From: Spirochaetales bacterium UBA6872
Lineage (GTDB): Bacteria; Spirochaetota; Spirochaetia; Sphaerochaetales; Sphaerochaetaceae
Length of the DNA: 38,921 bases
Assembly (NCBI GenBank): GCA_002452215.1
Contig: DKCO01000059.1
Span: 1 to 38,921, forward strand
Direction: 5' to 3'
A program made the position numbers and the translations under genes. The notes under the pieces were generated by a model, which made no database searches, had not been told where the DNA came from, and was given only the letters and a program-made list of their open reading frames with translations. Position 1 is the stretch's first letter. Every line of letters begins with the position of its first letter. Shown here piece by piece: positions 23,974 through 32,887 of the stretch.

Positions 23974-25896
23974 ATGGGAAAAATTATAGGTATTGATTTG
24001 GGTACAACAAACAGCTGTGTTGCTGTGATGGAAGGAAATGAGCCAAAGGTCATAGCCAATAGCGAAGGTGATAGAACAACTCCTTCTGTAGTTGCTTTTA
24101 AAGGTGATGAGCGCTTGGTCGGAAAGCCTGCTAAGAACCAAATGGTTACAAACCCTGAAAACACTATTTATTCAATAAAGAGATTCATGGGAAGAAAGTT
24201 CCATGAGGTTGCAGAAGAGATTAAGATGGTTCCATACAAAGTTGTTGCTGGGCCAGATGATGAGATTAGAATAGATATAAATGGAAAGCTATATTCACCA
24301 CAGGAGATTTCCGCAATAGTCTTGCAAAAGATGAAGAAGACAGCTGAGGACTATCTCGGAGAGCCTGTAACTGAGGCTGTTATTACAGTCCCTGCTTACT
24401 TCAATGATGCTCAGAGACAGGCTACAAAAGATGCTGGAAAGATTGCTGGATTGGACGTAAAGAGAATCGTTAACGAACCAACAGCCGCAGCTCTTGCATA
24501 TGGATTCGGAAAGGATTCATCAAAAGAAGAGAAGATTGCTGTTTATGACTTCGGCGGTGGTACATTCGATATTTCAATTCTTGAGCTCGGAGATGGCGTA
24601 TTCGAGGTAAAGAGCACAAATGGTGATACCCATCTTGGTGGTGATAATATCGACCAGGTGATAATCGATTGGCTCGTCTCTGATTTCAAAAAAGAGTATG
24701 GAATCGACCTTTCAACAGATAAGATGGCTCTTCAGAGATTGAAGGAAGCAGCAGAGCAAGCGAAGATTACTCTTTCTTCTTCTACTACTACAATGATCAA
24801 CTTGCCATTTATCACAGCTGATGCAACTGGTCCAAAACACCTTCAGAAGGAGCTTACAAGGGCAAAATTCGAACAGATGATCGAGTCCTTGGTTGAGAAG
24901 TCAAAGACTCCATGCTTGAATGCTCTCAAGGATGCAGGACTTTCAGCAGATCAAATTGATGAAGTAATCCTTGTTGGCGGTTCCACAAGAATCCCAATGG
25001 TTCAGGAAATGGTAAAGAAGCTCTTCGGAAAGGAGCCTCATAAAGGTGTAAACCCAGATGAGGTTGTTGCTGTAGGTGCTTCTATTCAGGGTGGTATTCT
25101 AAAGGGAGACGTAAAGGATGTGCTTCTTTTGGATGTTACTCCACTTTCTCTTGGAATCGAGACACTCGGAGGCGTTACAACAAAGCTTATCGAGAGGAAT
25201 ACAACTATTCCTACAAGAAAGAGCCAGATCTTCTCAACAGCAACAGATGGACAGACAGCTGTATCTATTCATGTATTGCAAGGTGAGAGAGAGCTTGCTA
25301 GCCAGAACAGGACTCTTGGAAACTTCAACCTCGAGGGAATTGCCCCAGCACCACGTGGAGTGCCACAGATTGAGGTTACATTCGATATTGATGCCAATGG
25401 TATCGTCCATGTATCAGCAAAGGATCTTGGAACAGGCAAGGAACAGAAGATTAGAATCGAGTCTTCTTCAGGTCTTTCCGAGTCAGAGATTGATAGGATG
25501 GTAAAGGATGCAGAGGCTCATGCTTCAGAGGATAAGAAAGTAAGAGAGACAATCGAGGCAAAGAATAATGCCGAGAGCCTAGTATACTCTACAGAGAAAG
25601 CATTGAAGGACTACGGCGATAAGATTTCTGCTGATGAAAGGAGCAAGATTGAAGCTTCTGTAAAAGACTTGAAGGACGCTTTGGCCAAGAGTGATGTAAC
25701 AGCTGAAGAGCTAAAGAGCAAGACGGAGAGTTTGCAACAAGCTTCAATGGAGCTTGGACAGAAAGTCTATGAGAGTGCACAGCAAGCTCAGTCGCAAGCT
25801 AACAGTGGCGCGTCATCTTCCTCTAGCTCCGAAAGCGAGAGCAAGAAGCCAAACGATGATGGTACCGTTGATGCAGACTTCGAAGAGGTTAAGTAA
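23974..25896 (+). CDS. dnaK: molecular chaperone DnaK (Hsp70)
   Basis: DnaK binds unfolded segments in an ATP-driven cycle with DnaJ and GrpE. The 640-residue product starts MGKIIGIDLGTTNSCVAVME, has the Hsp70 signatures IAVYDFGGGTFDISIL and VILVGGSTRIPMVQ, the substrate-binding domain, and a Ser-rich linker before the typical DDGTVDADFEEVK tail. Length and motifs are normal. It lies 85 bases after grpE with GGAGAG before the ATG and is followed by a strong terminator. Confidence 0.98.
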   Translation: MGKIIGIDLGTTNSCVAVMEGNEPKVIANSEGDRTTPSVVAFKGDERLVGKPAKNQMVTNPENTIYSIKRFMGRKFHEVAEEIKMVPYKVVAGPDDEIRIDINGKLYSPQEISAIVLQKMKKTAEDYLGEPVTEAVITVPAYFNDAQRQATKDAGKIAGLDVKRIVNEPTAAALAYGFGKDSSKEEKIAVYDFGGGTFDISILELGDGVFEVKSTNGDTHLGGDNIDQVIIDWLVSDFKKEYGIDLSTDKMALQRLKEAAEQAKITLSSSTTTMINLPFITADATGPKHLQKELTRAKFEQMIESLVEKSKTPCLNALKDAGLSADQIDEVILVGGSTRIPMVQEMVKKLFGKEPHKGVNPDEVVAVGASIQGGILKGDVKDVLLLDVTPLSLGIETLGGVTTKLIERNTTIPTRKSQIFSTATDGQTAVSIHVLQGERELASQNRTLGNFNLEGIAPAPRGVPQIEVTFDIDANGIVHVSAKDLGTGKEQKIRIESSSGLSESEIDRMVKDAEAHASEDKKVRETIEAKNNAESLVYSTEKALKDYGDKISADERSKIEASVKDLKDALAKSDVTAEELKSKTESLQQASMELGQKVYESAQQAQSQANSGASSSSSSESESKKPNDDGTVDADFEEVK

Positions 25897-25918
25897 CATC
25901 TCCAAGTAAGATAGTAAG

Positions 25919-25947
25919 GCAGCATGTGTCATCACATGCTGCTTTTT
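25919..25947 (+). terminator. Rho-independent terminator between dnaK and dnaJ
   Basis: A perfect 10-bp stem GCAGCATGTG-tcat-CACATGCTGC followed by TTTTT lies between dnaK and dnaJ, only 20 bases before the dnaJ start. It should lower dnaJ expression relative to dnaK, with some read-through likely because no separate dnaJ promoter was seen. Confidence 0.85.
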
Positions 25948-25967
25948 GCGGTTATGGAGGACGATAA

Positions 25968-27095
25968 ATGGCTAAAAGAGATTATTATGAAGTTCTGGGG
26001 CTTCAGAAAGGAGCTTCGGAAGAAGAAATAAAAAAGGCTTATAGGAAGATTGCTATGGCCAATCATCCTGATACGCATCCGAATGATAAAGCTGCAGAGG
26101 AGCGATTCAAGGAAGCTAGTGAAGCATATGAGGTGCTTTCTGATGCAAAGAAGAAAAGTGCTTATGATCAATATGGCTTTGCTGGTGTAGATGGGATGGC
26201 TGGAGGAGCTGCTGGCAACTATCAAAATGTTTATAGAGACTTCAGTGATATATTCGGTGGAGGATCTGGCTTTGAGGATATCTTTGGTTCATTCTTCGGA
26301 GGAGGAATGGGCTCTCGCACAAGGCGCGGAGGATATCAACAAACACAGCAAGGGCAGTCGTTGCGACTTGATGTTGTATTGGATTTCAAGGAAGCTTTGT
26401 TTGGATGCAAGAAAGAGATTTCTTTTGCGCATGAAGTTGCTTGCGAAAAGTGCGGTGGAACAGGTGGCACTGGGCGAAAGACTTGCCCTACTTGCGGAGG
26501 AACTGGCCAGGTTGCATCTGGAAATGGTTTCTTCCAGCTTGCAACTACTTGCAAGACTTGCAAAGGCAAAGGTTATGTAGTTGAAAACCCATGCCCAGAG
26601 TGCCATGGGACAGGTACTGTACGAAAATCCGAGAAGCTAATGGTGACAATTCCTGCTGGAACTGACAATGGCACAAGGTTGACATTGAGGGGAAAAGGCG
26701 ATGCTGGCGAGAATGGCGGAGTTGCAGGCGATTTGATTCTTTTTATTACAGTTCGTCCTGACAAGTACTTTGTAAGGGATGGAAATGATATTTATTTGCA
26801 AGTTCCAATCTCAATCACTCAAGCATGTCTTGGTGCCTCTATTCAGGTTCCTACAATAGATGGAAACGACGTCATTGTTGACATTCCTTCTGGATGTCAA
26901 AGCGGAAAAATATTGAGGCTAAAGAAGAAAGGAGCTCCAATTTTCCAGCGAGAGAATGAGCGTGGTGATATGTATTTGAAGATTGTTGTCGAGATTCCGA
27001 AAAGACTCTCGATAAAAGAGAAGAAGATAATGCAAAGTCTTCAAGATGAGATGCAACCGACAGAGAAGCCGGAGCCTCAGAAGTTTGAAGAGTAG
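25968..27095 (+). CDS. dnaJ: chaperone protein DnaJ (Hsp40)
   Basis: DnaJ delivers substrates to DnaK and stimulates its ATPase. The 375-residue product has a J domain with the HPD motif at residues 33-35 (ANHPDTHP), a Gly/Phe-rich linker (GGGSGFEDIFGSFFGGG), four CxxCxGxG zinc repeats (CEKCGGTG, CPTCGGTG, CKTCKGKG, CPECHGTG) and two C-terminal substrate-binding domains. GGAGG lies before the ATG. Confidence 0.98.
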   Translation: MAKRDYYEVLGLQKGASEEEIKKAYRKIAMANHPDTHPNDKAAEERFKEASEAYEVLSDAKKKSAYDQYGFAGVDGMAGGAAGNYQNVYRDFSDIFGGGSGFEDIFGSFFGGGMGSRTRRGGYQQTQQGQSLRLDVVLDFKEALFGCKKEISFAHEVACEKCGGTGGTGRKTCPTCGGTGQVASGNGFFQLATTCKTCKGKGYVVENPCPECHGTGTVRKSEKLMVTIPAGTDNGTRLTLRGKGDAGENGGVAGDLILFITVRPDKYFVRDGNDIYLQVPISITQACLGASIQVPTIDGNDVIVDIPSGCQSGKILRLKKKGAPIFQRENERGDMYLKIVVEIPKRLSIKEKKIMQSLQDEMQPTEKPEPQKFEE

Positions 27096-27099
27096 AAGA

Positions 27100-27127
27100 T
27101 GGAGGGTGAGAGCCCTCCAATTTTTTT
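27100..27127 (+). terminator. Rho-independent terminator after dnaJ
   Basis: TGGAGGG-tgagag-CCCTCCA (7 bp perfect stem) is followed by seven Ts after one A. It ends the dnaK-dnaJ transcript five bases after the dnaJ stop. Confidence 0.85.
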
Positions 27128-27580
27128 GCGAATATGATAACATGTCACTTTTTTGATTATCCCTGTTTTTTCTTTTTCTCATCATATTTCTGTTAGAAAA
27201 TGCTTTTCTTCAAACATTTGTTAGTATGACAACGCTACTATTTTCGTTATTGATATCATAAATAAAGCTTAGGGTTTTGATGATAACCATTATACTAACA
27301 ATTGTAAAAATTGCGGTATACCTCAATATTTAATAAAAGGTAATAATGCATTATCAATTAATTATTCTATCATTTTATAGAACATGATAAACATTTTTTG
27401 CTAATAAACGAACAATTATTTGGTATTTTTGTCGCAATTTGTTGATTTTATGTAATTTTTTATTAAAAAAATAAAGTTGACAAGTACAAATATCAAGTAT
27501 AGCCTAGTATCATATTTTTAGGTTTACCTCAAAATTGGGGTATTTGACAGCAGTATTGGCTATGAGCCGAGGAACAGACT
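27128..27580 (+). promoter_or_regulatory. AT-rich control region upstream of the DeoR-led operon
   Basis: No gene is visible in these roughly 450 very AT-rich bases. Near the end is a -35 box TTGACA (27477-27482) with poor -10 candidates (TATAGC at 15-nt spacing, TAGCCT at 17). Downstream lies an imperfect palindrome TACCTCAA-aa-TTGGGGTA (27525-27542), and its half site TACCTCAA recurs at 27319-27326, overlapping the perfect GGTATACC (27315-27322). These are likely operator sites for the adjacent regulator (inference). Confidence 0.55.
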
Positions 27581-28351
27581 ATGAGCAAAAGAATTCCCGC
27601 CATAATGAATCTTTTTGAAAGTCAGGAATTTTGGACTGTTGCGCAAATGTCAAATGAACTGGGTGTGAGCCAAATGACAATTCGCAGGGATTTTGATGAG
27701 CTTGAAGCAAGAAAGCTGATTAGAAGGCTCCATGGCGGAGCTGTTGCTGTGAAGACCCAAAACAATGAACCGTTTTATGATGATAGAGCGAATGCATTTG
27801 TCGAAGAGAAGCGCAAGATAGCCTTGGTTGCGTCAAAGATGATTCGCGACAATTCTGTTATTGCTATAGATAGTGGCTCCACTTGTTTTGAGCTTGTTAA
27901 ACTAATCCAGAAAAGAAGGCTGACAGTTGTTACGAATAGCTTTAGAGGCATAGGAGGTCTTCTTTTTTCAGATAATATAAAAGTCGTAGTCCCTTGTGGC
28001 ATTCTTCGTTCTCATGAAGGGTCAATTTCTGGTCCAGATGCTGTTTCATATCTTTCGAAGTTGCATGTCGACCAGTTTTTTATGGGTGTTGGAGGGATAG
28101 ACAGTAATGCTGGCTTTACCGACTACAGCCTTGATGATGTTGCTGTCAAAAAGATGATAATCTCAAATGCCTCAGAGGTTATAACACTCGCAGATTCATC
28201 GAAATTCAACAGAGTTACATTTGCAAATATATGTCAAGCCACAGAGGTTGATAAGCTCATTTGTGAGATACGCCCCGTTGGCAAGTTGAATGATTATCTT
28301 CAACGTTCAGGAGTAGAGGTAATCATTTCAGACGTTATGGAGGAGATATGA
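27581..28351 (+). CDS. DeoR-family transcriptional regulator
   Basis: DeoR-type proteins are mostly repressors that respond to phosphorylated sugars or nucleoside products. The 256-residue product has an N-terminal winged helix (about 15-60; MSNELGVSQMTIRRDFDELEARKLIRRLHGGA, typical family signature) and a C-terminal DeoRC sensor domain with IDSGSTCFELVKLI and VVTNSF. GAGGAA precedes the ATG. Its end overlaps the BtpA gene by four bases (ATGA), so it is cotranscribed with the cluster and probably autoregulates it. Confidence 0.93.
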   Translation: MSKRIPAIMNLFESQEFWTVAQMSNELGVSQMTIRRDFDELEARKLIRRLHGGAVAVKTQNNEPFYDDRANAFVEEKRKIALVASKMIRDNSVIAIDSGSTCFELVKLIQKRRLTVVTNSFRGIGGLLFSDNIKVVVPCGILRSHEGSISGPDAVSYLSKLHVDQFFMGVGGIDSNAGFTDYSLDDVAVKKMIISNASEVITLADSSKFNRVTFANICQATEVDKLICEIRPVGKLNDYLQRSGVEVIISDVMEEI

Positions 28352-29160
28352 GTAAGGAATGGCTTAAAGAAGTCTATGGAGTTTCAAAACCTATTGTAGC
28401 TATGTGTCATCTGGATGCTATGCCAGGCGATCCAAGATATGACAAGGCAAAGGGCATGCAATATGTTATAGACAGGGCATATGAGAACTTGAAAGCCTTG
28501 CAAGATGGAGGAGTTGACTCTGTTATGTTTTCAAATGAGTTCTCGCTTCCGTACCAGACAAAGGTAGATGCAATAACATCAATGTCCATGGCAAGGATCA
28601 TAGGAGAGTTGAAAAGCGAGATCAAAGTGCCATATGGCGTAAATGTTCTTTGGGATGCTGTATCGACATGCGAGCTTGCTGTTGCGACTGGAGCAAGCTT
28701 TGTCAGGGAGATCTTTACAGGTGCATATGCAAGTGATTTCGGTATTTGGGATACAGATTGTGGCAATACAGTTCGACGAAGAAATGCTTTAGGAGGAGAG
28801 AATGTTCGCTTGATGTTCAATATTCTTCCTGAGGCCAGTGTCTATATAGCTGAGCGTGATATCGAGGATATTGCAAAGACTACAGTGTTCAATTGCCAGC
28901 CCGATATAATTTGCGTGTCGGGAAGAACTGCTGGCTCGAAGACAGATACATCTATCTTGGAAAGAGTTAGCCACGCTATTCCTACTACCCCAGTCTTTGC
29001 AAACACAGGAGTCAGGCCGGAGACTGTTGCAGAGCAACTATCGATAGCTGATGGTGCTGTTGTTGGAACAGCTTTCAAGAAAAACGGTGATTTTTTCGAA
29101 ATGGTTGATATCGAAAAAGTGAAAGTGTTTATGGATGCGGTAAACGCAGTCAGAAAATAA
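28348..29160 (+). CDS. BtpA/SgcQ-family TIM-barrel protein
   Basis: The 270-residue product matches the BtpA family (cyanobacterial BtpA was linked to photosystem I accumulation; E. coli SgcQ is in a sugar cluster). Features are the MCHLDAMPGDPRYD start, an expected catalytic-side AGASFVRE-like strand (ATGASFVREIFTG) and a C-terminal NTGVRPETVAEQL plus GAVVGTAFKKNG pair typical of the phosphate-binding end of TIM barrels. A phosphorylated substrate is therefore likely (inference); the reaction is unknown. It overlaps the regulator and is followed after 23 bases by the binding-protein gene. Confidence 0.85.
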   Translation: MSKEWLKEVYGVSKPIVAMCHLDAMPGDPRYDKAKGMQYVIDRAYENLKALQDGGVDSVMFSNEFSLPYQTKVDAITSMSMARIIGELKSEIKVPYGVNVLWDAVSTCELAVATGASFVREIFTGAYASDFGIWDTDCGNTVRRRNALGGENVRLMFNILPEASVYIAERDIEDIAKTTVFNCQPDIICVSGRTAGSKTDTSILERVSHAIPTTPVFANTGVRPETVAEQLSIADGAVVGTAFKKNGDFFEMVDIEKVKVFMDAVNAVRK

Positions 29161-29183
29161 AAGAATAAGAAGGAGAGGTTGAG

Positions 29184-30245
29184 ATGAAGAAATTAACTAT
29201 TCTATTTCTCATTATGGTCTTGTCTGTATCTCTTGTTTTCGCTAGTGGTAGCCCAGAAAAGGCTACAGAAGCAAAAGATGACAAGGTAACAGTCGCAGTT
29301 GTTATTCCTAGCCCGCTAGGAGACAGATCATTTTGCGATAGTGCAAACGAGGGAGTAAAGAGAGCAAATGCAGAGCTTCCAGTGCAGGTTGATTTAATTG
29401 AGACACAGGGTGTTCATGAGCACGAGAATGCAATGCGTGGTGCAATTAATAAGGGATATGACTTGATTCTTGGCGTTGGCTTGGACACTCAAATGATGCT
29501 CGATTTGGCAAATGAATATCCAGATCAAGCATTCGCATCTCCTTCTGAGCTTTATGCAGATGAGCTTCCGGACAATCTTGCATCATTGCTGATCAATGTC
29601 AATAAATCGAGTTTTCTTGCAGGGCTCATTGCCGGTTACATGACTGAGACAGATAAGGTTGGTGTAGTTGCTGGTGGAGACTCTCCTGGAATCAACCAAT
29701 TTGTATATGGCTTCAAGCAAGGTGTATTGGAAGTAAATCCTGATTGCAAGTTCTATGTGAACTATCTTGGTTTTGATTTCTCGAATCCTACATTGGGAAA
29801 AGAGAGCGCAATCGCATTGTATGACGAGGGTTGTGATATTCTCTATAGCGTTTGCGGGCTTTCCGGAGAGGGAGTGCTTGCAGCAGCGGCTGAAACTGGG
29901 AACTACGCTGTAGGTGTTGATACTGTGCAAGATGAATTCTATCCAGGTTCTATTATCACATCTGTAATCAAGAGAGTTGACAATTCTACATATGACCTTA
30001 TCAAGAGCTATGTTGATGGCACATTCGAAGGTGGATTCAAGACATTGGATATCGAAGATGGTGCAACAGGAATATCTTGGGATATTGGTTATACAACATT
30101 CAAGGATAATGCTCCTCAGAAGATGGCGGCTAAAGTTGATCCTGCTAAAGCTTTGGTTGAAGAGTACAAGGCTAAGATCCTCTCAGGAGAATACAAAGTC
30201 TATGATGCTCTTACAGAGGAACTTTGGGATTCTTTGAAGAAGTAA
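29184..30245 (+). CDS. BMP/PnrA-family nucleoside-type ABC transporter substrate-binding protein
   Basis: This is the periplasmic receptor of the ABC importer encoded by the next three genes. The 353-residue product has a cleavable signal (MKKLTILFLIMVLSVSLVFA, then SGSPEK). There is no lipobox cysteine, although many PnrA/BMP relatives are lipoproteins, so it may be a soluble periplasmic protein. The fold matches the BMP family (VVIPSPLGDRSF, GVGLDTQMMLDLA, AGLIAGYMTE, VCGLSGEGVLAA, GVDTVQDEF). Known relatives bind purine nucleosides (T. pallidum PnrA); the ligand here could differ. AAGGAGAGG precedes the ATG. A hairpin follows the gene. Confidence 0.9.
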   Translation: MKKLTILFLIMVLSVSLVFASGSPEKATEAKDDKVTVAVVIPSPLGDRSFCDSANEGVKRANAELPVQVDLIETQGVHEHENAMRGAINKGYDLILGVGLDTQMMLDLANEYPDQAFASPSELYADELPDNLASLLINVNKSSFLAGLIAGYMTETDKVGVVAGGDSPGINQFVYGFKQGVLEVNPDCKFYVNYLGFDFSNPTLGKESAIALYDEGCDILYSVCGLSGEGVLAAAAETGNYAVGVDTVQDEFYPGSIITSVIKRVDNSTYDLIKSYVDGTFEGGFKTLDIEDGATGISWDIGYTTFKDNAPQKMAAKVDPAKALVEEYKAKILSGEYKVYDALTEELWDSLKK

Positions 30246-30258
30246 TAGTGTTTGCTAC

Positions 30259-30286
30259 AGCCATGCTTTTTTGGAGCATGGCTTTT
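30259..30286 (+). terminator. intercistronic hairpin after the binding-protein gene
   Basis: AGCCATGCT-tttttgg-AGCATGGCT (9-bp perfect stem) is followed by only three to four Ts. It lies between the receptor gene and the ATPase gene, a common place for hairpins that stabilise the upstream mRNA or partly stop transcription so that receptor is made in excess. AAAGGAGG for the next gene follows at once. Confidence 0.65.
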
Positions 30287-30299
30287 AAAGGAGGCAAAG

Positions 30300-31817
30300 A
30301 TGGATGCGATTCGTTTTGAACATATAAGCAAGTATTATCCATCCACAGGTGTGCAAGCATCAGATGATGTCACATTTTCAATAAAGAAGGGTGAAGTGCA
30401 TGCAATATGTGGAGAAAATGGAGCTGGCAAAAGCACATTGATGAATATTCTTTTTGCACTCGAAAAACAGGATAGCGGCGATATTTTTATTAACGAGCAA
30501 AAGTTGGTTTTCAAAAATCCAAGCGATGCTATTTCCAATGGAATAGGGATGGTTCATCAGCATTTTAAGCTGGTTGATTCCTTTTCTGTAAAGGAGAGTA
30601 TTCTTTTGGGAATTGAGAAGACAGCTTTCATTGATAAGAAAAGAGAAACAGAATATGTTCGAAAGCTTTCTTCTGATTTTAATTTGCCAATAGATCCAGA
30701 TGCAATCATTGATTCATTGCCTGTAGGTCTATTGCAAAGAGTAGAAATCTTGAAAATGCTTGCAAGAAATGTCGATATATTGATTCTTGATGAGCCGACA
30801 GCAGTTTTGACACCACAAGAAGTAGGCCCTTTCCTCACTACGATGAAAACTCTTTCTGAGATGGGTAAGACTATCATATTCATATCTCATAAGCTACAAG
30901 AAGTCTTGCAAATAGCTGACTCGATTACTGTTATGCGTCATGGAAGAGTAATTAGATCAGGTATAGATGCAAAGCATACTACAGTTACTGAGCTTGCAGA
31001 CTTGATGGTTGGACGAAAAGTAATATTGCAAATTGACAAAGGTATTTCACATCCAGGTGAAAATATCATGGAAATAAAGGACTTGACAGTGTATAGCCCA
31101 ATGGGAGTCAAGCTTTTGGATAATGTTTCATTGTCTGTCAAGGCAGGTGAAATCTATGGGATTGCTGGCGTTTCAGGAAATGGACAAGAGGCTCTTGTCG
31201 CATCAATTGCGGGTAAAGTTCATTCATTATCTGGCTCGATAACACTTTGCGGAAAAGAGATTGAGAAGCTTTCTGTTTACGAGAAGCGAAATTTGGGAAT
31301 TGCATATGTTCCAGAAGATAGGATACATGTGGGATTGAATATGCTTAGTTCGTTGGCGGACAACTCATTGATGGGATTCCAGAGGAAAAAAGAGTTGAAC
31401 AACGGTGTTTTCCTTGACTCGAATGCAATAGAAAAACGAGCAGAGGAGATGATCAAGGACTATTCAATTGCTGGTGCATCTGTTTATGGATATGTCTCAA
31501 AGTTGTCTGGAGGCAACATGCAAAAAGTGGTCTTGGCTAGAGAACTTGATTCAAAACCGAAGCTATTGATTGTAGAGCAGCCAACAAGAGGACTTGATGT
31601 TGGAAGTATCGAAGCTGTTCATAGAATGTTGATAGAAGAAAGAGATAAAGGTGTTGCAATTTTGTTAGTCAGCGTAGAGATGGAGGAGATACTCTCTCTT
31701 TCCGATAGGGTTGGTGTAATGTTCTCTGGAGTCCTTCAGGGAGAGCTTTCAGGAGCTTCTATAAACGAAAAGGATATCGGTCTTTTGATGGTCGGCTCCA
31801 AAGGAGGGCAAGAATGA
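30300..31817 (+). CDS. ABC transporter ATP-binding protein, nucleoside/sugar type
   Basis: The 505-residue product has two fused ABC domains, as in NupO-type and ribose-type importers. Domain 1 has Walker A GENGAGKST (about residues 39-47), a degenerate signature (LPVGLLQRVEIL) and Walker B ILILDEPTAVLT. Domain 2 has a degenerate Walker A (GVSGNGQEAL), a good signature LSGGNMQKV and LLIVEQPTRGLD. This asymmetry is usual for the family, with one working ATPase site. The ATG at 30300 with AAAGGAGG is preferred to an in-frame TTG at 30252, and the stop overlaps the first permease start (ATGA). Confidence 0.94.
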   Translation: MDAIRFEHISKYYPSTGVQASDDVTFSIKKGEVHAICGENGAGKSTLMNILFALEKQDSGDIFINEQKLVFKNPSDAISNGIGMVHQHFKLVDSFSVKESILLGIEKTAFIDKKRETEYVRKLSSDFNLPIDPDAIIDSLPVGLLQRVEILKMLARNVDILILDEPTAVLTPQEVGPFLTTMKTLSEMGKTIIFISHKLQEVLQIADSITVMRHGRVIRSGIDAKHTTVTELADLMVGRKVILQIDKGISHPGENIMEIKDLTVYSPMGVKLLDNVSLSVKAGEIYGIAGVSGNGQEALVASIAGKVHSLSGSITLCGKEIEKLSVYEKRNLGIAYVPEDRIHVGLNMLSSLADNSLMGFQRKKELNNGVFLDSNAIEKRAEEMIKDYSIAGASVYGYVSKLSGGNMQKVVLARELDSKPKLLIVEQPTRGLDVGSIEAVHRMLIEERDKGVAILLVSVEMEEILSLSDRVGVMFSGVLQGELSGASINEKDIGLLMVGSKGGQE

Positions 31818-32887
31818 GCAAAAAACAATTTGATCCAATGACTATTGTTATGCCTGTTGTTGCACTGTTCCTTGGTGCATTTGTGGCTATTCTCCTGATT
31901 ATGGTGACAGGAGTGTCACCATTCAAGTCATTGAAGGTATTAGTTTCCAGCGGCTTTGGATTTTCAGGCAAAGTGTTCCCAATTTTCATGACATTGGGTG
32001 CATCAACTCCATTGATATTGACAGGACTTGCCGCAATGCTTGGATTCAAGGTCGGTGTTTTCTGTATTGCGCAAGAAGGACAATATGTATTTGGTGCGAT
32101 AGTGGCAGCATGGCTTGGTGCATCTCTTGATTTGCCACCCGTAATTGCCATTCCTTTCATAATAATTTCATCGATGATTGCAGGAGGAATCTATGGAATG
32201 ATTCCTGCTGTATTGAAGGTTAAACTTGGCGTCAATGAGATCATCTCATCGATTATGTTGAACAACATATCGTCACTAGTTCTTGAATACATGGTAGCTT
32301 TCCCATTAAGAGCTGATGCTGGGCAGAAAGCTCAATCAGAAGTCATAGCCAAAGCCTATTGGCTTCCACAGTTCATATATGGCTCAAGATGGGGTGTAAG
32401 TTTCGTAATAGCAATCGTTTTGATTGTATTTTTCTATCTGCTGATTTATAAGACGCGATGGGGCTATGAGATGAGAATGGTGGGTGAGAACAGAAAATTC
32501 TCTGACTATGGTGGAATAAAAAGCTCCAGTGTCATTATAAGGACACTTGTAATAGGAGGCGCAATTGCTGGTCTTGCCGGCTGTATGGAGGTTCTTGGCA
32601 ACTACCACAGGATAATGACAGGTTTCTCGTCAGGGCTCGGATTTGACGGTCTTTCTGTTGCGATGCTTGGCATGTCAAACCCAATAGGCGTTGTAATAGT
32701 ATCGTTTTTGCTCGCAGGAATCAGGCAAGGTGCGCAGCTCGGATTGCAAATTAATTTGCAAATTCCAAGAGAACTTGGCGGTGTTTTGATTGCGCTGGTT
32801 ATTCTGTTTATCGCTATTGCTAATGTCTACAGGCCTTGGCTGGAAAAATCAATCAATAGAATTAGAAGGAGGAAGATAGATGGATAA
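31814..32887 (+). CDS. ABC transporter permease (NupP-like)
   Basis: The 357-residue membrane protein has about nine to ten hydrophobic segments and the family's conserved motif near the middle (KVKLGVNEIISSIMLNNI), which is the coupling region to the ATPase. Sequence type is BPD_transp_2, shared by nucleoside and branched-chain amino acid importers; with the BMP receptor next to it, nucleoside-type uptake is likely. It overlaps the ATPase by four bases and the next permease by eight. Confidence 0.92.
   Translation: MSKKQFDPMTIVMPVVALFLGAFVAILLIMVTGVSPFKSLKVLVSSGFGFSGKVFPIFMTLGASTPLILTGLAAMLGFKVGVFCIAQEGQYVFGAIVAAWLGASLDLPPVIAIPFIIISSMIAGGIYGMIPAVLKVKLGVNEIISSIMLNNISSLVLEYMVAFPLRADAGQKAQSEVIAKAYWLPQFIYGSRWGVSFVIAIVLIVFFYLLIYKTRWGYEMRMVGENRKFSDYGGIKSSSVIIRTLVIGGAIAGLAGCMEVLGNYHRIMTGFSSGLGFDGLSVAMLGMSNPIGVVIVSFLLAGIRQGAQLGLQINLQIPRELGGVLIALVILFIAIANVYRPWLEKSINRIRRRKIDG

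Noticed and set aside
27544..27549. Second TTGACA just before the DeoR gene
   Set aside because: No acceptable -10 box at 16-18 nt; the upstream TTGACA at 27477 is the better candidate although its -10 is weak.
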